Positions 1 through 8,671 of a stretch of 64,000 bases of DNA are shown piece after piece. A program made the position numbers and the translations under genes. Position 1 is the stretch's first letter; every line of letters starts with the position of its first letter. Source of the DNA: JBEVJK01 sp040510195 (GTDB lineage Bacteria > Pseudomonadota > Alphaproteobacteria > Rhizobiales > Rhizobiaceae); contig JBEVJK010000131.1 in the NCBI GenBank assembly GCA_040510195.1, positions 31,690 to 95,689 of the forward strand, written 5' to 3'. The notes under the pieces were generated by a model that was given only the letters and a program-made list of their open reading frames with translations, was not told where the DNA came from and did no database searches.

Positions 1-107
1 GGGTTACCAACATCTCGATGGGAACCGAGATCGACGCTATCGTCGAGTTCGAGGACCTTGCCGAGCGCGACGAGGACGCGCCGACGGCGATCGTGCTGCT
101 CGATTGA
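1..107 (+). CDS. gcl: glyoxylate carboligase, C-terminal end only
   Basis: Only the last 34 codons are inside the window, read from base 3 to a TGA at 105-107. The visible tail contains NISMGTEIDAIVEFEDLA and then DAPTAIVLLD. This matches what I recall of the C-terminal end of Gcl (ISMG-EID--EFEDIA). Gcl is a thiamine-diphosphate enzyme that condenses two glyoxylates to tartronate semialdehyde and CO2. The next two genes, hyi and glxR, are its usual partners, which supports the call strongly. The catalytic domains lie outside the window and cannot be checked. Confidence 0.85.
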   Translation, partial: VTNISMGTEIDAIVEFEDLAERDEDAPTAIVLLD

Positions 108-121
108 ACGGGACACCGGCC

Positions 122-922
122 ATGCCACGCTTTTCCGCCAACCTTTCCATGCTGTTCACCGAGCAGGCCTCCCTGCTCGACCGCTTCGACGCCGCCGCCA
201 AGGCCGGCTTCCACGGGGTCGAGTATATCGGCGCCTACGATTTCCCGGAAAAGGAGGTCGCCGCGCGTCTCAAGAAGCACGGGCTTGCCCAGGTGCTCTT
301 CAACCTGCCGCTGGGCGACTGGGCCGAGGGAGAGCGCGGCATCGCCGTCCTGCCCGACCGCGTCGAGGAGTTCCGCGCCGGGGTGGACACGGCGATCCGC
401 TATGCCGTGGCGACCGGCTGCAGCCAGGTGAACTGCCTGGCGGGCATCGCACCCGAAGGCGCGGACCGGGACAGGCTTGAGGAGACCTTCGTCGCCAACC
501 TCTCCTATGCCGCGAAGAAGCTCGCCGCCCGCGGCATCCGGCTGCTCGCCGAGCCGATCAACACGCGCGACATACCGGGCTTCTTCCTCACCGGCACGCG
601 GCAGGCGCTGGCGCTCTTCGAACGCGTCGGGTCCGACAACCTCTACCTTCAATACGACATCTACCACATGCAGGTCATGGAGGGGGATCTCGCCCGGACC
701 ATCGAGGCTCATCTCGACCGCATCGCGCATGTCCAGCTTGCGGACAATCCCGGCCGCCACGAGCCGGGGACGGGCGAGATCAACTATCCCTTCCTGTTCG
801 CGCATCTCGACCGCCTCGGCTACAAGGGCTGGGTGGGCGCCGAATACAAGCCGCTCTCGGGCACCGAGGCGGGCCTGGGCTGGCTTCGTGAAGCCGAGGG
901 GCAGGGCAGCGCGGCGGCCTGA
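122..922 (+). CDS. hyi: hydroxypyruvate isomerase
   Basis: A 266-residue TIM-barrel protein of the AP-endonuclease-2/Hyi family, which interconverts hydroxypyruvate and tartronate semialdehyde in the cytoplasm. It begins MPRFSANLSMLFTE, the typical Hyi N-terminus. Two acidic metal/catalytic regions are visible, LLAEPINTRDIPGFF (about residue 140) and GWVGAEYKPL (about residue 240). The ATG at 122 is preferred over a TTG at 104 because it matches the family N-terminus and the TTG overlaps the gcl stop codon. It sits 14 bp after gcl and 17 bp before glxR, so the three genes probably form one operon. Length is as expected for the family. Confidence 0.93.
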   Translation: MPRFSANLSMLFTEQASLLDRFDAAAKAGFHGVEYIGAYDFPEKEVAARLKKHGLAQVLFNLPLGDWAEGERGIAVLPDRVEEFRAGVDTAIRYAVATGCSQVNCLAGIAPEGADRDRLEETFVANLSYAAKKLAARGIRLLAEPINTRDIPGFFLTGTRQALALFERVGSDNLYLQYDIYHMQVMEGDLARTIEAHLDRIAHVQLADNPGRHEPGTGEINYPFLFAHLDRLGYKGWVGAEYKPLSGTEAGLGWLREAEGQGSAAA

Positions 923-939
923 TCGAAAGGAACACAGCG

Positions 940-1848
940 ATGGAAAAGATCGGCTTCATCGGGCTTGGCATCATGGGCGCGCCGATGGCGGGGCACCTTC
1001 TCGACGCCGGCTACGAGGTGGTCGCGAGCGCGCACCGCAGCCCGCCGCCTCAGGCGCTGACGGAGAAGGGGCTGACCGCGGCTGACAGCCCCCGGGCCGT
1101 CGCCCAGTCGGCCGACCTCGTCATCACGATGGTTCCCGACACGCCGCAGGTGGAAGAGGTGCTGTTTGCCGAAAACGGAGTCGCATCAGGGCTTTCCAAG
1201 GGCAAGCTCGTCGTCGACATGAGCTCCATCTCGCCGATCGCCACGCGCGACTTCGCGTCCCGCATCCGCGCCATCGGCGCCGACTATCTCGACGCGCCGG
1301 TGTCCGGCGGCGAGGTCGGCGCGAAGGCGGCGACGCTGACGATCATGGTCGGCGGCGAGGAAGAGGCGTTCCGCCGCGCGCTGCCGGTCTTCGAGCGGCT
1401 GGGCAAGAACATCACCCTGGTCGGCGGCAGCGGGGTCGGGCAGATCACCAAGGTTGCCAACCAGATCGTCGTGGCGCTGACCATCGAGGCGGTGGCGGAA
1501 GCGCTGGTCTTCGCGGCCAAGGCCGGCGCCGATCCGGCCAAGGTGCGGCGGGCGCTGATGGGCGGTCTCGCCGCCTCGCGGATCCTGGAGGTGCATGGGG
1601 AGCGCATGGTGAAGCGCACCTTCCAGCCCGGCTTCCGCATCGAGCTGCACCAGAAGGACCTCAACCTGGCGCTGGACGGCGCCCGGGCGCTCGGCATGGC
1701 ACTGCCGGCGACGGCGCTCGCCCAGCAGCTGTTCAGCGCCTGCGTCGCGCAAGGCGGCGCCAAGGAGGACCATTCGGCGCTGGTCAAGGCGCTGGAGACG
1801 CTGGCCGGCCACGCGGTCGCCGGCGAGGGATCCCAGCAGGCGGCCTGA
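940..1848 (+). CDS. glxR: 2-hydroxy-3-oxopropionate (tartronate semialdehyde) reductase
   Basis: A 302-residue beta-hydroxyacid dehydrogenase that reduces tartronate semialdehyde to D-glycerate with NAD(P)H. The N-terminus has the dinucleotide fold GFIGLGIMGAPMAGHL. The substrate loop is DAPVSGGEVGA (about residue 120). The catalytic lysine is in GVGQITKVANQ (about residue 170), and a C-terminal HQKDLNLALD motif follows. An AAAGGAA ribosome site lies before the ATG. As third gene after gcl and hyi it completes the glyoxylate-to-glycerate route. A short GC-rich inverted repeat (GGCGGCC at 1839-1845, GGCCGCC at 1850-1856) spans the stop codon but has no T-run. Confidence 0.93.
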   Translation: MEKIGFIGLGIMGAPMAGHLLDAGYEVVASAHRSPPPQALTEKGLTAADSPRAVAQSADLVITMVPDTPQVEEVLFAENGVASGLSKGKLVVDMSSISPIATRDFASRIRAIGADYLDAPVSGGEVGAKAATLTIMVGGEEEAFRRALPVFERLGKNITLVGGSGVGQITKVANQIVVALTIEAVAEALVFAAKAGADPAKVRRALMGGLAASRILEVHGERMVKRTFQPGFRIELHQKDLNLALDGARALGMALPATALAQQLFSACVAQGGAKEDHSALVKALETLAGHAVAGEGSQQAA

Positions 1849-1990
1849 CGGCCGCCGCCGCGGCACATACGTTCCCCAAACCCACATCCGGCCCGGCGTT
1901 TGTCTTGAGGCGCCGAGGCCTGCGAAACCCGCTTGCGAGGAGCGAGGATGCTTGACGATTCCGCTCCGGTGTTGCACTGGCAATAAAACA

Positions 1991-2005
1991 TGATAGTTTG
2001 AGTCA
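1991..2005. promoter_or_regulatory. candidate IRO box (RirA-type iron operator) upstream of hemP
   Basis: The sequence TGATAGTTTGAGTCA fits the TGA-N9-TCA core reported for rhizobial iron-responsive operators bound by RirA. It is 75 bp upstream of the hemP start in an otherwise gene-free 232-bp gap (1849-2080), and a RirA-like regulator is encoded at 8672-9133. The match to the degenerate core is seen directly. Binding by RirA is inference, since a six-base spaced motif can occur by chance. Confidence 0.6.
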
Positions 2006-2080
2006 AGAATTCCTATCGCAATCGCAAACGACCGCCAAGCCAGCTGAGGCGAGCCCGGCGACAGCAAGGGGTGTCGTGCC

Positions 2081-2263
2081 GTGAACAGCCATGATCCGCA
2101 GCATTTCTCACCGCGTCCCGAGACGCGCTCGTCCTTCGAGCCGGCCCGGATCGTCACCAGCAAATCCCTCTTCCTGGACGACAGGGTTATCGGCATCGAG
2201 CACGAAGGGGAGCTCTATCTGCTGAAAATCACCCGCCAGAAGAAGCTGATCCTGAACAAGTAG
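2081..2263 (+). CDS. hemP: hemin uptake protein HemP/HmuP
   Basis: A 60-residue protein ending in GELYLLKITRQKKLILNK, the recognisable HemP C-terminal signature (LYxLRxTRxGKLILTK-like). HemP/HmuP proteins are small cytoplasmic factors linked to haem-uptake gene expression in alpha- and betaproteobacteria. The start is a GTG at 2081 preceded by AAGGGG. The gene is 10 bp upstream of hmuS and behind a candidate iron box, so it is probably iron-repressed together with hmuS. The usual receptor and ABC genes (hmuR, hmuTUV) do not follow in this window. Confidence 0.9.
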   Translation: MNSHDPQHFSPRPETRSSFEPARIVTSKSLFLDDRVIGIEHEGELYLLKITRQKKLILNK

Positions 2264-2273
2264 GAGGCGTGCG

Positions 2274-3334
2274 ATGGACATGCTGGCCACACCGGCGCCC
2301 GCCGCCATCCGAGAGGCGCGGGCCGCTCGGCCGAAGCTGCGCGAGCGCGACATCGCCTCCGAGCTCGGCATCTCCGAGGCCGAGCTGGTGGCTGCCTTCG
2401 TCGGCCACGGCGCGACCCGAATCGAACCGCGCGTCAACGACGTGCTGACCGGGCTCGAGGCGGTCGGCGAGGTGATGGCGCTGACCCGCAACGAAAGCGC
2501 GGTGCACGAAAAGATCGGCGTCTACGACAAGGTGGTGACCGGCGCCCACAACGCCTTGGTGCTCGGCGAGGCGATCGACCTCCGGATCTTTCCCAAGGTG
2601 TGGACGCATGGCTTTGCCGTCGAGAAGCGCGACGGCGATGGAGTCCGCCACAGCCTGCAGTTCTTCGACGCGACCGGCGAGGCGGTGCACAAAGTGCATC
2701 TGCGGCCGGCTTCCAGCCTCTACGCCTACCAGAAACTGGTCGAGGCCCTGGCGGCGACCGACCAGTCCGACGGTCTGGAGGTCGCCTCGGCCGGCGACCC
2801 CGCCGAACCCGACGGCGCAGCCGCTGCGGCGACGGTCGGCGAGCTCAGGGAGCGCTGGGGCCGGATGACCGACCCGCACCAGTTCTTCGGCATCCTGAAG
2901 GCGCTCAGGCTCAGCCGGCACCAGGCGATCCGCATGGTGGGGGTGACTATGCCTGGCAGCTCGATGCCGGCGCGCTGCCGGCGATGCTGGGCCATGTGGC
3001 GGGCGAGGGGATGCCGGTGATGTGCTTCGTGGGAAACCGCGGCTGCATCCAGATCCATTCCGGCCCGATCCGGGCGATCAAGCCGATGGGCCCGTGGATC
3101 AACGTCCTCGACGAGGACTTCCACCTGCATCTGAGGCTCGACCATGTGCGCGAGGTGTGGGCGGTCCGCAAGCCGATCAAGGAGGGCCGGGTGACCTCGC
3201 TGGAAGTCTACGACGACCAGGGCCGGATGTTCATCCAGTTCTTCGGCAAGCGACACGAGGGAGAGGACGAGCGCGACGACTGGCGCTTCCTGGCCGAGAA
3301 CCTGCCGCGCATCCCGACCACGACGGTGGCCTGA
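2274..3334 (+). pseudogene. hmuS: hemin-degrading factor HmuS/HemS, frameshifted
   Basis: Two overlapping frames together make one HemS/ChuS-type protein of about 353 residues, the normal family length. The first frame runs from ATG 2274 through FGILKALRLSRHQAIRMVG. The second resumes as GDYAWQLDAGALPAMLGHV and continues to the stop at 3332-3334, including VMCFVGNRGCIQIHSGPI, a typical HemS repeat-2 segment. The change of frame falls at a run of five G at 2939-2943, and one extra G would restore a continuous protein. The family binds or degrades haem in the cytoplasm. Either a genuine one-base deletion or a homopolymer sequencing error explains it; the rest of the protein is undecayed, which favours recent mutation or error. 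Confidence 0.85.
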
Positions 3335-3413
3335 CGGGGCGGTGGCCGGGCTCGGGTTTGCGGCGGGCGACGGCCCGTGGCACAAGGGCGGGTCACGGCA
3401 CGCGGAGACGCCC

Positions 3414-4064
3414 ATGCGCGAACCGATCCTGCACGGCTATTTCCGCTCCTCCACCTCCTTCCGGGTGCGCATCGCGCTCGCCATGAAGGGCGTCGCGTAT
3501 CGGAGCGTGGCGCATCACCTGCGCCACGGGGAGCATCGCGAGCCGCCCTACCTGGCGGTCAACCCGCAAGGTCTGGTGCCGGCGCTCGAATGGAGCGACG
3601 GGACCTTGATCACGCAGTCGCTGGCGATCATCGAGTTCCTCGACGAGACGGTGCCCGAGCCGCCGCTGCTGCCTTCCGACGCGGCAGGGCGCGCCCGCGT
3701 CAGGATGCTCGCCCAGATGATCGCCTGCGACATCCACCCGGTGAACAATCTGCGGGTGCTGACCTCGCTGCGCGCGCTGTTCGGCGCCGGCGACGACGAC
3801 ATCGCGAACTGGTTCCGCCACTGGGTGAACGAGACGTTCGGGCCGCTGGAAGCGATGCTCTCCGGAAGCAGCCTGACCGGGCGCTTCTGCCATGGGGACA
3901 TGCCGGGGCTCGCCGACATCTGCCTCGCCGCCCAGGTGGTCAGCAATCGCCGCTTCGGCGTCGAGATGGCGCCCTATCCGACCATTTCACGCATTGCCGA
4001 GACGGCGCTGTCGCTTCCCGCCTTCCTTAAGGCAGCCCCGGAGAACCAGCCCGACGCCGAATGA
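3414..4064 (+). CDS. maiA: maleylacetoacetate isomerase (zeta-class glutathione S-transferase)
   Basis: A 216-residue GST-fold protein. Its N-terminus LHGYFRSSTSFRVRIAL contains the SSxSxRVRIAL glutathione/catalytic motif of zeta GSTs, followed by VNPQGLVPALEW and ITQSLAIIEFLDE of the thioredoxin-like domain. The all-alpha C-terminal half has the zeta-typical CDIHPVNNLRVL. The enzyme isomerises maleylacetoacetate to fumarylacetoacetate in tyrosine/homogentisate breakdown. The ATG at 3414 fits the family start; an earlier in-frame ATG at 3342 would add an atypical 24-residue leader. No hmgA or fahA neighbour is present, so the pathway role is inferred from family only. Confidence 0.9.
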   Translation: MREPILHGYFRSSTSFRVRIALAMKGVAYRSVAHHLRHGEHREPPYLAVNPQGLVPALEWSDGTLITQSLAIIEFLDETVPEPPLLPSDAAGRARVRMLAQMIACDIHPVNNLRVLTSLRALFGAGDDDIANWFRHWVNETFGPLEAMLSGSSLTGRFCHGDMPGLADICLAAQVVSNRRFGVEMAPYPTISRIAETALSLPAFLKAAPENQPDAE

Positions 4065-4071
4065 ACCGGCC

Positions 4072-4245
4072 TCAGATGATGGGCTTCGGGCCCGGGTTGG
4101 GTCCCGGTTCGGTCGGCGGAAACGGCTCCGGCGCGGGTTGCGGGCTCGGACCGGGAAAGGGCTCGGGCCTGGGCGGAGTCGGATTGGGCCCCGGCGGCTC
4201 GCGGGCAGGTCGGCCTTCGGTCCACGCGGACATGTCCATCTCCAT
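4072..4245 (-). CDS. small proline-rich hypothetical protein
   Basis: A 57-residue reading frame beginning MEMDMSAWTEGRPAREPPGP, after which nearly every other residue is proline in a PGP/PEPFPGP/PxPxP pattern, ending GPNPGPKPII. A weak AGGGG site lies upstream of the ATG at 4245. It is convergent with maiA, with a 7-bp gap, and lies 36 bp downstream of the antiporter stop. No domain is recognisable. Extreme composition makes an open frame here less informative than usual, but the ordered acidic/polar N-terminus and tidy spacing suggest a real gene. Function unknown. Confidence 0.45.
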   Translation of the reverse strand: MEMDMSAWTEGRPAREPPGPNPTPPRPEPFPGPSPQPAPEPFPPTEPGPNPGPKPII

Positions 4246-4281
4246 TGCTCGGCGGCCCCTTCGGACCGTCAACGGCAGCCC

Positions 4282-5727
4282 TCAAGGCAAGGTTCCGCGG
4301 AAGAACAGCGCGCCGGTGACGAGGAAGATCGGGATCAGCACGGCGCCCGACCACAGCATGTAGCCGAAGAAGCTCGGCATGGCGATGCCCCGCTCGCGGG
4401 CGATGGCATAGACCATGAAGTTCGGGGCGTTGCCGATATAGGTGTTGGCGCCCATGAACACCGCGCCGCAGGATATGGCGGCGAGCGTCGAGGCGAGCGC
4501 CGTCGTCAGCTCCCCGGAATCGCCGCCGGCCAGCTCGAAGAAGACGAGGTAGGTCGGCGCGTTGTCGAGGAAGGACGAGAGACCGCCGGTCAGCCAGAAA
4601 TAGGCGAGGTCGTTGGGCGAGCCGTCGGGTCGGGTGACCTGCGCGATCAGCGGTGCGAAGCTGCCCTGGCTGCCGGCTCGCAGCATGATGATCACCGGAA
4701 CGATCGCCACGAAAATGCCGGCGAACAGCTTGGCCACCTCGAGGATCGGTTCCCAGGCGAAGCCGTTGGCCTTGCGATGCTCGCGCTGCGTCAACACCAG
4801 CGAAGCGCCGGCCAGGCAGAGGATGGCGAGATCGCGGACCACGTTCTGCCCCTCGATCGGCACGCCGAGAAGGGTGAACGCGACGCCCGGCCGCCAGCTG
4901 GCCGACAGGAGGATCGCCGCGATCACCCCCGCGAGCAGCGGGATGTTGGCCAGCCCGCGGATGCGCAGCCGCGAGGCGGGCGTCGGGTCCTGGATGTGGG
5001 GCAGTGCCTCCTCGCGGCGGTGGAGGAGAACGTCCAGCACCCCAAACACGGCGAGCACCAGCGCGGCGACGAACAGCGTCTCGGCCGCCAGATGGCGGGT
5101 GGTCCAGAAGAAGTCGACGCCGCGCAGGAAGCCGACGAAAAGCGGCGGGTCGCCGAGAGGCGTCAGCGCGCCGCCGATGTTGGAGACGAGGAAGATGAAG
5201 AACACCACCACATGGGCGTTGAAGGGCCGGTGGTCGTTGGCGCGGATCACCGGGCGGATCATGATCATCGACGCGCCGGTGGTGCCGACGACGGAGGCGA
5301 GCAGCGCGCCGATGGTCAAAAGGAGCAGGTTGACCCCCGGCGTGCCCCGGATGTTGCCGGCGACCAGGATGCCGCCGGCGATCGTGAAGAGGGCGAACAA
5401 AAGGACGATGAAGGGCAGGTATTCGACGAAGAGCGTGTGAGCTACGGCTTCGGTTGCCGGCACGGCGCCGAACGCGCCGGCCAGCGGCAGGACGGCGAGC
5501 GCCGCCCAGCCGAACGCGATCTTGCCGTAGTGGCGTTCCCAGACATGCGGGTAGAGCAGCGGGCCGGTGGCGATCGACAGGAGAAGGCCGACGAAGGGCA
5601 CGCCCCACCAGAGACCCATGTCCGCGCCGTCGATCGCCGCGGACTCGGATGCCTGCGCGGGAAAGGCAAACACGGCGAGTGAAAGGGCGGTGGGTGCGAT
5701 CGGCGGAAGCCGGACTGCAGCGAACAT
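4282..5727 (-). CDS. sodium:proton antiporter, NhaD/CitMHS-like family
   Basis: A polytopic membrane protein of 481 residues with about eleven to thirteen hydrophobic segments. It has a possible N-terminal signal or first helix (LSLAVFAFPAQA). Family-like motifs are GTTGASMIMIRPVIRAND and SNIGGALTPLGDPPLFVGF, followed by FLDNAPTYLVFF and MGANTYIGNAPNFMVYA. These paired re-entrant-like motifs are typical of the ion-transporter superfamily containing NhaD and citrate-Mg carriers. The ATG at 5727 has a GGGAG site. Ion specificity cannot be read from the sequence. It faces a phasin gene on the same strand 87 bp upstream, with no clear operon. Confidence 0.85.
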   Translation of the reverse strand: MFAAVRLPPIAPTALSLAVFAFPAQASESAAIDGADMGLWWGVPFVGLLLSIATGPLLYPHVWERHYGKIAFGWAALAVLPLAGAFGAVPATEAVAHTLFVEYLPFIVLLFALFTIAGGILVAGNIRGTPGVNLLLLTIGALLASVVGTTGASMIMIRPVIRANDHRPFNAHVVVFFIFLVSNIGGALTPLGDPPLFVGFLRGVDFFWTTRHLAAETLFVAALVLAVFGVLDVLLHRREEALPHIQDPTPASRLRIRGLANIPLLAGVIAAILLSASWRPGVAFTLLGVPIEGQNVVRDLAILCLAGASLVLTQREHRKANGFAWEPILEVAKLFAGIFVAIVPVIIMLRAGSQGSFAPLIAQVTRPDGSPNDLAYFWLTGGLSSFLDNAPTYLVFFELAGGDSGELTTALASTLAAISCGAVFMGANTYIGNAPNFMVYAIARERGIAMPSFFGYMLWSGAVLIPIFLVTGALFFRGTLP

Positions 5728-5814
5728 GTTTTCTCCCACCGCTGCAGGCGGAGGTGCCACGGCCGGGCGCCGCTGTCGACCCCTGGCCGCTCCGGCGACC
5801 GAGGTAGGCCGGTG

Positions 5815-6246
5815 CTATTTGCGGTCCTGAGGGGTGTCGCGGACCTCTTCCATCGCTTCGCGGATGCGCGCGCGCAGGATGTCGACCGATTCGGTGCCGG
5901 ACTTGCGGACGATCTCGGCAACCTCGCCGGCGTTCTTCAGAGCCGTCTCGAAGGTCTTGCGGGCGAATTCCGCCTGCTTGGCCATCATCTCCTGCGGATT
6001 GCCGGGCACCCGGTAGCTCTGCGCCAGTTCGGCGATCTCGTGCAGCGTGTCCTGCAGGACCTGGCGCTGCTTGGCGGCCAGGGAGGCGGCGCCGGCGGCC
6101 GAAGCGCGAGCGGACTTCTCCAGTGCCTCCAGGTTCTTCTTGTGGTGGCCCATGATGCGCTCGACATCCATCGCCGGCATCTTGAGGTCGCGCCCGAACC
6201 TCGTGAACATGTCCATGAAGGATTCCGTCTCCGGCTTCTTCGCCAT
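5815..6246 (-). CDS. phasin family protein
   Basis: A 143-residue, mostly helical, charged protein with no signal peptide. The core KKNLEALEKSARASAAG, then VLQDTLHEIAEL and AKQAEFARKTFETALKNAGE are typical of the Phasin_2/TIGR01841 family. Phasins coat polyhydroxyalkanoate granules and control their size. The protein should act at the granule surface. No PHA synthase gene is in the window. The start ATG at 6246 has an AGGGAGAAAAGG-type site upstream. Confidence 0.85.
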   Translation of the reverse strand: MAKKPETESFMDMFTRFGRDLKMPAMDVERIMGHHKKNLEALEKSARASAAGAASLAAKQRQVLQDTLHEIAELAQSYRVPGNPQEMMAKQAEFARKTFETALKNAGEVAEIVRKSGTESVDILRARIREAMEEVRDTPQDRK

Positions 6247-6303
6247 GGCCTTTTCTCCCTACTCATCCCGGTCCGGTGAGCTTAGGCGATCCGCCGCAGC
6301 GCT

Positions 6304-7623
6304 TCAATTCGCCAGCAGGAGGCGCTCCAGGCTGTAGAGGACGAGACCGGCAAGGCCACCGATGACCATGCCGTTGAAGCGGATGTATTGCAGGTCGCGA
6401 CCGACATTGATCTCGATCAGCCGCGTCAGCTGGCCGAGGTCCCACCCCTTGACCTGGTCGGCGATGAACTTGGAGACGCCGCTTTTCTGGCTCTCCACGA
6501 AGGAGGCAAGCGCCATCACGAAGCCCTGGTTCATGTCGGCGCGGATTTTCTCGTCGCGGGCAAGCTCGCGGCCGATCTCGACGAATAGGTTGGCGAGATG
6601 GGCGCGGACGAGCGAGGCGTCGGCCGCCGCATCCTGCTCGAGGAAGCGCCGCAGGCTCTCCCACATGCCCGCCGCAAGCCCGCGCACCTCGGGCCGGGCG
6701 AGCAGGCTCTGCTTCAGCGCCTCGGCCCGGCGGCGATAATCGCGGGAGGTGCGCAGGCGCTTCACGAAGCGCTCGACGAAACGGTCGAACTCGGTGCGGA
6801 CCGGATGGTCCGGATCGGCGCGGACGTCGTCCAGCAGCGCTCCGGCCGACGCGACGATCTTCTTAAGAAGATAAGCGTCGGCCCGGAACAGATTGAAAAG
6901 CGTGGGCAATTCCTCACGGATCCTCTCGCGGATCATGGCCAGCGCCGACTGGTCGGACAGGAAACGGCCCAGCACCTTGGTCAGCTCGTCCAGCAGCTTC
7001 TGATGCCGGCGCTCCGCCGTGATGGCGGCGAGCAGCTCGGCCGCCAGCGGCGCCAGCTCCACCTTCTCGATCTCGGCCTGGATGCGGCGGGCGGCGAAGT
7101 CCGGCAGGCCGGACTGCTCGACCGCCGCCAGCGCCTTGGGCATCAGGCGGGCGACGAATCGCGACAGCCCGGCCGAGCGGGCCGGGTCGGAGAGCCATTC
7201 GGACATCATGGCGGCGAAGTCGACCTCGCGCAGCTTGCGGCGGATCGGCTGCTCGGCGAGGAAGTTCGTCTCGATGAAGCGGCCCAGATTGTCGGCGATG
7301 CGGCCCTGGTTCGCGGGGATGATGGCCGTGTGCGGGATGGGCAGGCCCAGCGGCCGGCGAAACAGAGCCACGACGGCGTACCAGTCGGCGATGCCGCCGA
7401 TGGTGGCGGCCTCGGCGAAGGCGGCAAGGAAGCCGAGCCACGGAAAGCGGGCTTCCCCCGCCTTGGCGGCGGCGAAGACGGCGAGGCAGAGGGCCAGAAG
7501 CAGCGCGGCGATCGCTTTGGTGCGGCGGAGCGCGGCAAGCTTCTCGGCTTCGGCGGGCGACAGGCCGCGGCCGGCGGGGCCGCTCGACGTCTCTGGGTGG
7601 TGCGTGGCAGCGCTGAAGGTCAT
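6304..7623 (-). CDS. DUF445 family membrane protein
   Basis: A 439-residue protein with an N-terminal hydrophobic helix (IAALLLALCLAVFAAA) and the family signature GGIADWYAVVALFRRPLGL. After this comes PHTAIIPANQGRIADNLGRF, a long helical domain rich in charged residues, and a second hydrophobic helix near the C-terminus (GGLAGLVLYSLERL). This is the usual DUF445/YjiN layout; function is not established. The ATG at 7623 is chosen because the upstream 44 codons of open frame are low-complexity and precede a plausible promoter. It is 57 bp upstream of the phasin gene and could be cotranscribed with it. Confidence 0.85.
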   Translation of the reverse strand: MTFSAATHHPETSSGPAGRGLSPAEAEKLAALRRTKAIAALLLALCLAVFAAAKAGEARFPWLGFLAAFAEAATIGGIADWYAVVALFRRPLGLPIPHTAIIPANQGRIADNLGRFIETNFLAEQPIRRKLREVDFAAMMSEWLSDPARSAGLSRFVARLMPKALAAVEQSGLPDFAARRIQAEIEKVELAPLAAELLAAITAERRHQKLLDELTKVLGRFLSDQSALAMIRERIREELPTLFNLFRADAYLLKKIVASAGALLDDVRADPDHPVRTEFDRFVERFVKRLRTSRDYRRRAEALKQSLLARPEVRGLAAGMWESLRRFLEQDAAADASLVRAHLANLFVEIGRELARDEKIRADMNQGFVMALASFVESQKSGVSKFIADQVKGWDLGQLTRLIEINVGRDLQYIRFNGMVIGGLAGLVLYSLERLLLAN

Positions 7624-7769
7624 TGCAGGCAGGCTCCGACGGTGAGGGCGGCTTCCGACCAATCCCGGCAAAGGCTTAGGGTTCCAGGCGGGCAGGAGCA
7701 AGGCAGGCGGACGCAAGGCGGCCAGGGCACGAGGTTGAACGGCGCCCGGCCCCATGGCATGAACCGCCG

Positions 7770-8588
7770 ATGGTCGCTTACCTGCGTCGGCTACGGCCGC
7801 TCCTCGCCGCCGTCTTCGCCGCGCTTGCCGCCGCCGGCGGCGCCGCGGCCGAGGCGCGTTGCCCGCCGCCCAAGCCCTTCCGCTTCGAGGTGGAGGGGGT
7901 GATCCGCCGCAGCGCGACCGGCTTCACGCAAGGGCTGGAATTCCGCGACAGCGCCCTGTTCGAAAGCACCGGCCGCACCGGCGGGGAGACGCGCCTCAAC
8001 CGCATCGCCACCGACGGCAAGGTGTCGGTGCTGGCGGACCAGGGCGACGCGGTGTTCGGCGAAGGGCTGACCATCGTCGGCGACGAGGTCTTCCAGCTGA
8101 CCTGGCAGGATCATCTCGTTTTCGTCTACGATCTTTCCGGCAAGCTGTTGCGAAAGATGCATAATCCGCGCCTGGGCTGGGGCCTGGCCAGCGACGGCAA
8201 GCGGCTCTTCTTCACCGACGGCGAGGGTTCGCTCCACGTTGCGGACCCGCAAACGTTCAAGCTGCTCGGTGAGGTGCCCCTCAGGGCGACGGGGATCGAG
8301 GCGCCCCAGTGGCTCAACGAGCTCGAATATGTCGACGGCAAGCTTTACGGCAACGTCTGGATGACCGACGTCGTGGTGCGCGTCGACCCGGAAAGCGGCT
8401 GCCTGGAAGGGATCGCGGACCTTTCTTTCCTGGCCGAGAGCATGTCGGCGGCCGACCGCAAAGCGATCGCTGCCAGCGCCGACAACGTGCTCAACGGGAT
8501 CGCCCGCGACCCCGGCTCGGGGCGCTTCTACATCACCGGCAAGCGTTGGCCGATGATCTATGCGGGGCGCTTCCGGGACGCGCCCTGA
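7770..8588 (+). CDS. glutaminyl-peptide cyclotransferase (glutamine cyclotransferase), secreted
   Basis: A 272-residue protein with a signal peptide (LLAAVFAALAAAGGAAAEA, cleaved near residue 27) and a single beta-propeller domain of the plant/bacterial-type glutaminyl cyclase family. Characteristic segments are FTQGLEF, EGLTIVGDEVFQLTWQD, LNELEYVDGKLYGNVW and DNVLNGIA. The enzyme turns N-terminal glutamine into pyroglutamate, probably in the periplasm. It is divergent from the DUF445 gene (146-bp gap) and 83 bp before rirA. No partner gene suggests a specific substrate. Confidence 0.88.
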   Translation: MVAYLRRLRPLLAAVFAALAAAGGAAAEARCPPPKPFRFEVEGVIRRSATGFTQGLEFRDSALFESTGRTGGETRLNRIATDGKVSVLADQGDAVFGEGLTIVGDEVFQLTWQDHLVFVYDLSGKLLRKMHNPRLGWGLASDGKRLFFTDGEGSLHVADPQTFKLLGEVPLRATGIEAPQWLNELEYVDGKLYGNVWMTDVVVRVDPESGCLEGIADLSFLAESMSAADRKAIAASADNVLNGIARDPGSGRFYITGKRWPMIYAGRFRDAP

Positions 8589-8671
8589 GGCAGGGTGCCG
8601 CATTTCCGAACTGGAATTGTTCCAAGCCATGGTCCATAGTCGCCACTCTCAGAAACCGCCGGGACCCATCG

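Noticed and set aside
1839..1856. GC-rich inverted repeat spanning the glxR stop as a terminator
   Set aside because: Seven pairs with a four-base loop but no T-run; noted only in the glxR entry.
2274..3020. A separate short 248-residue protein ending at 3020
   Set aside because: The last 25 residues are out of frame with the HmuS family, whereas the overlapping frame continues the family sequence. A frameshift is the better reading.
3892..5682. 596-residue plus-strand frame over the antiporter
   Set aside because: It overlaps the antiporter's membrane helices on the other strand and has repetitive charged sequence with no domain.
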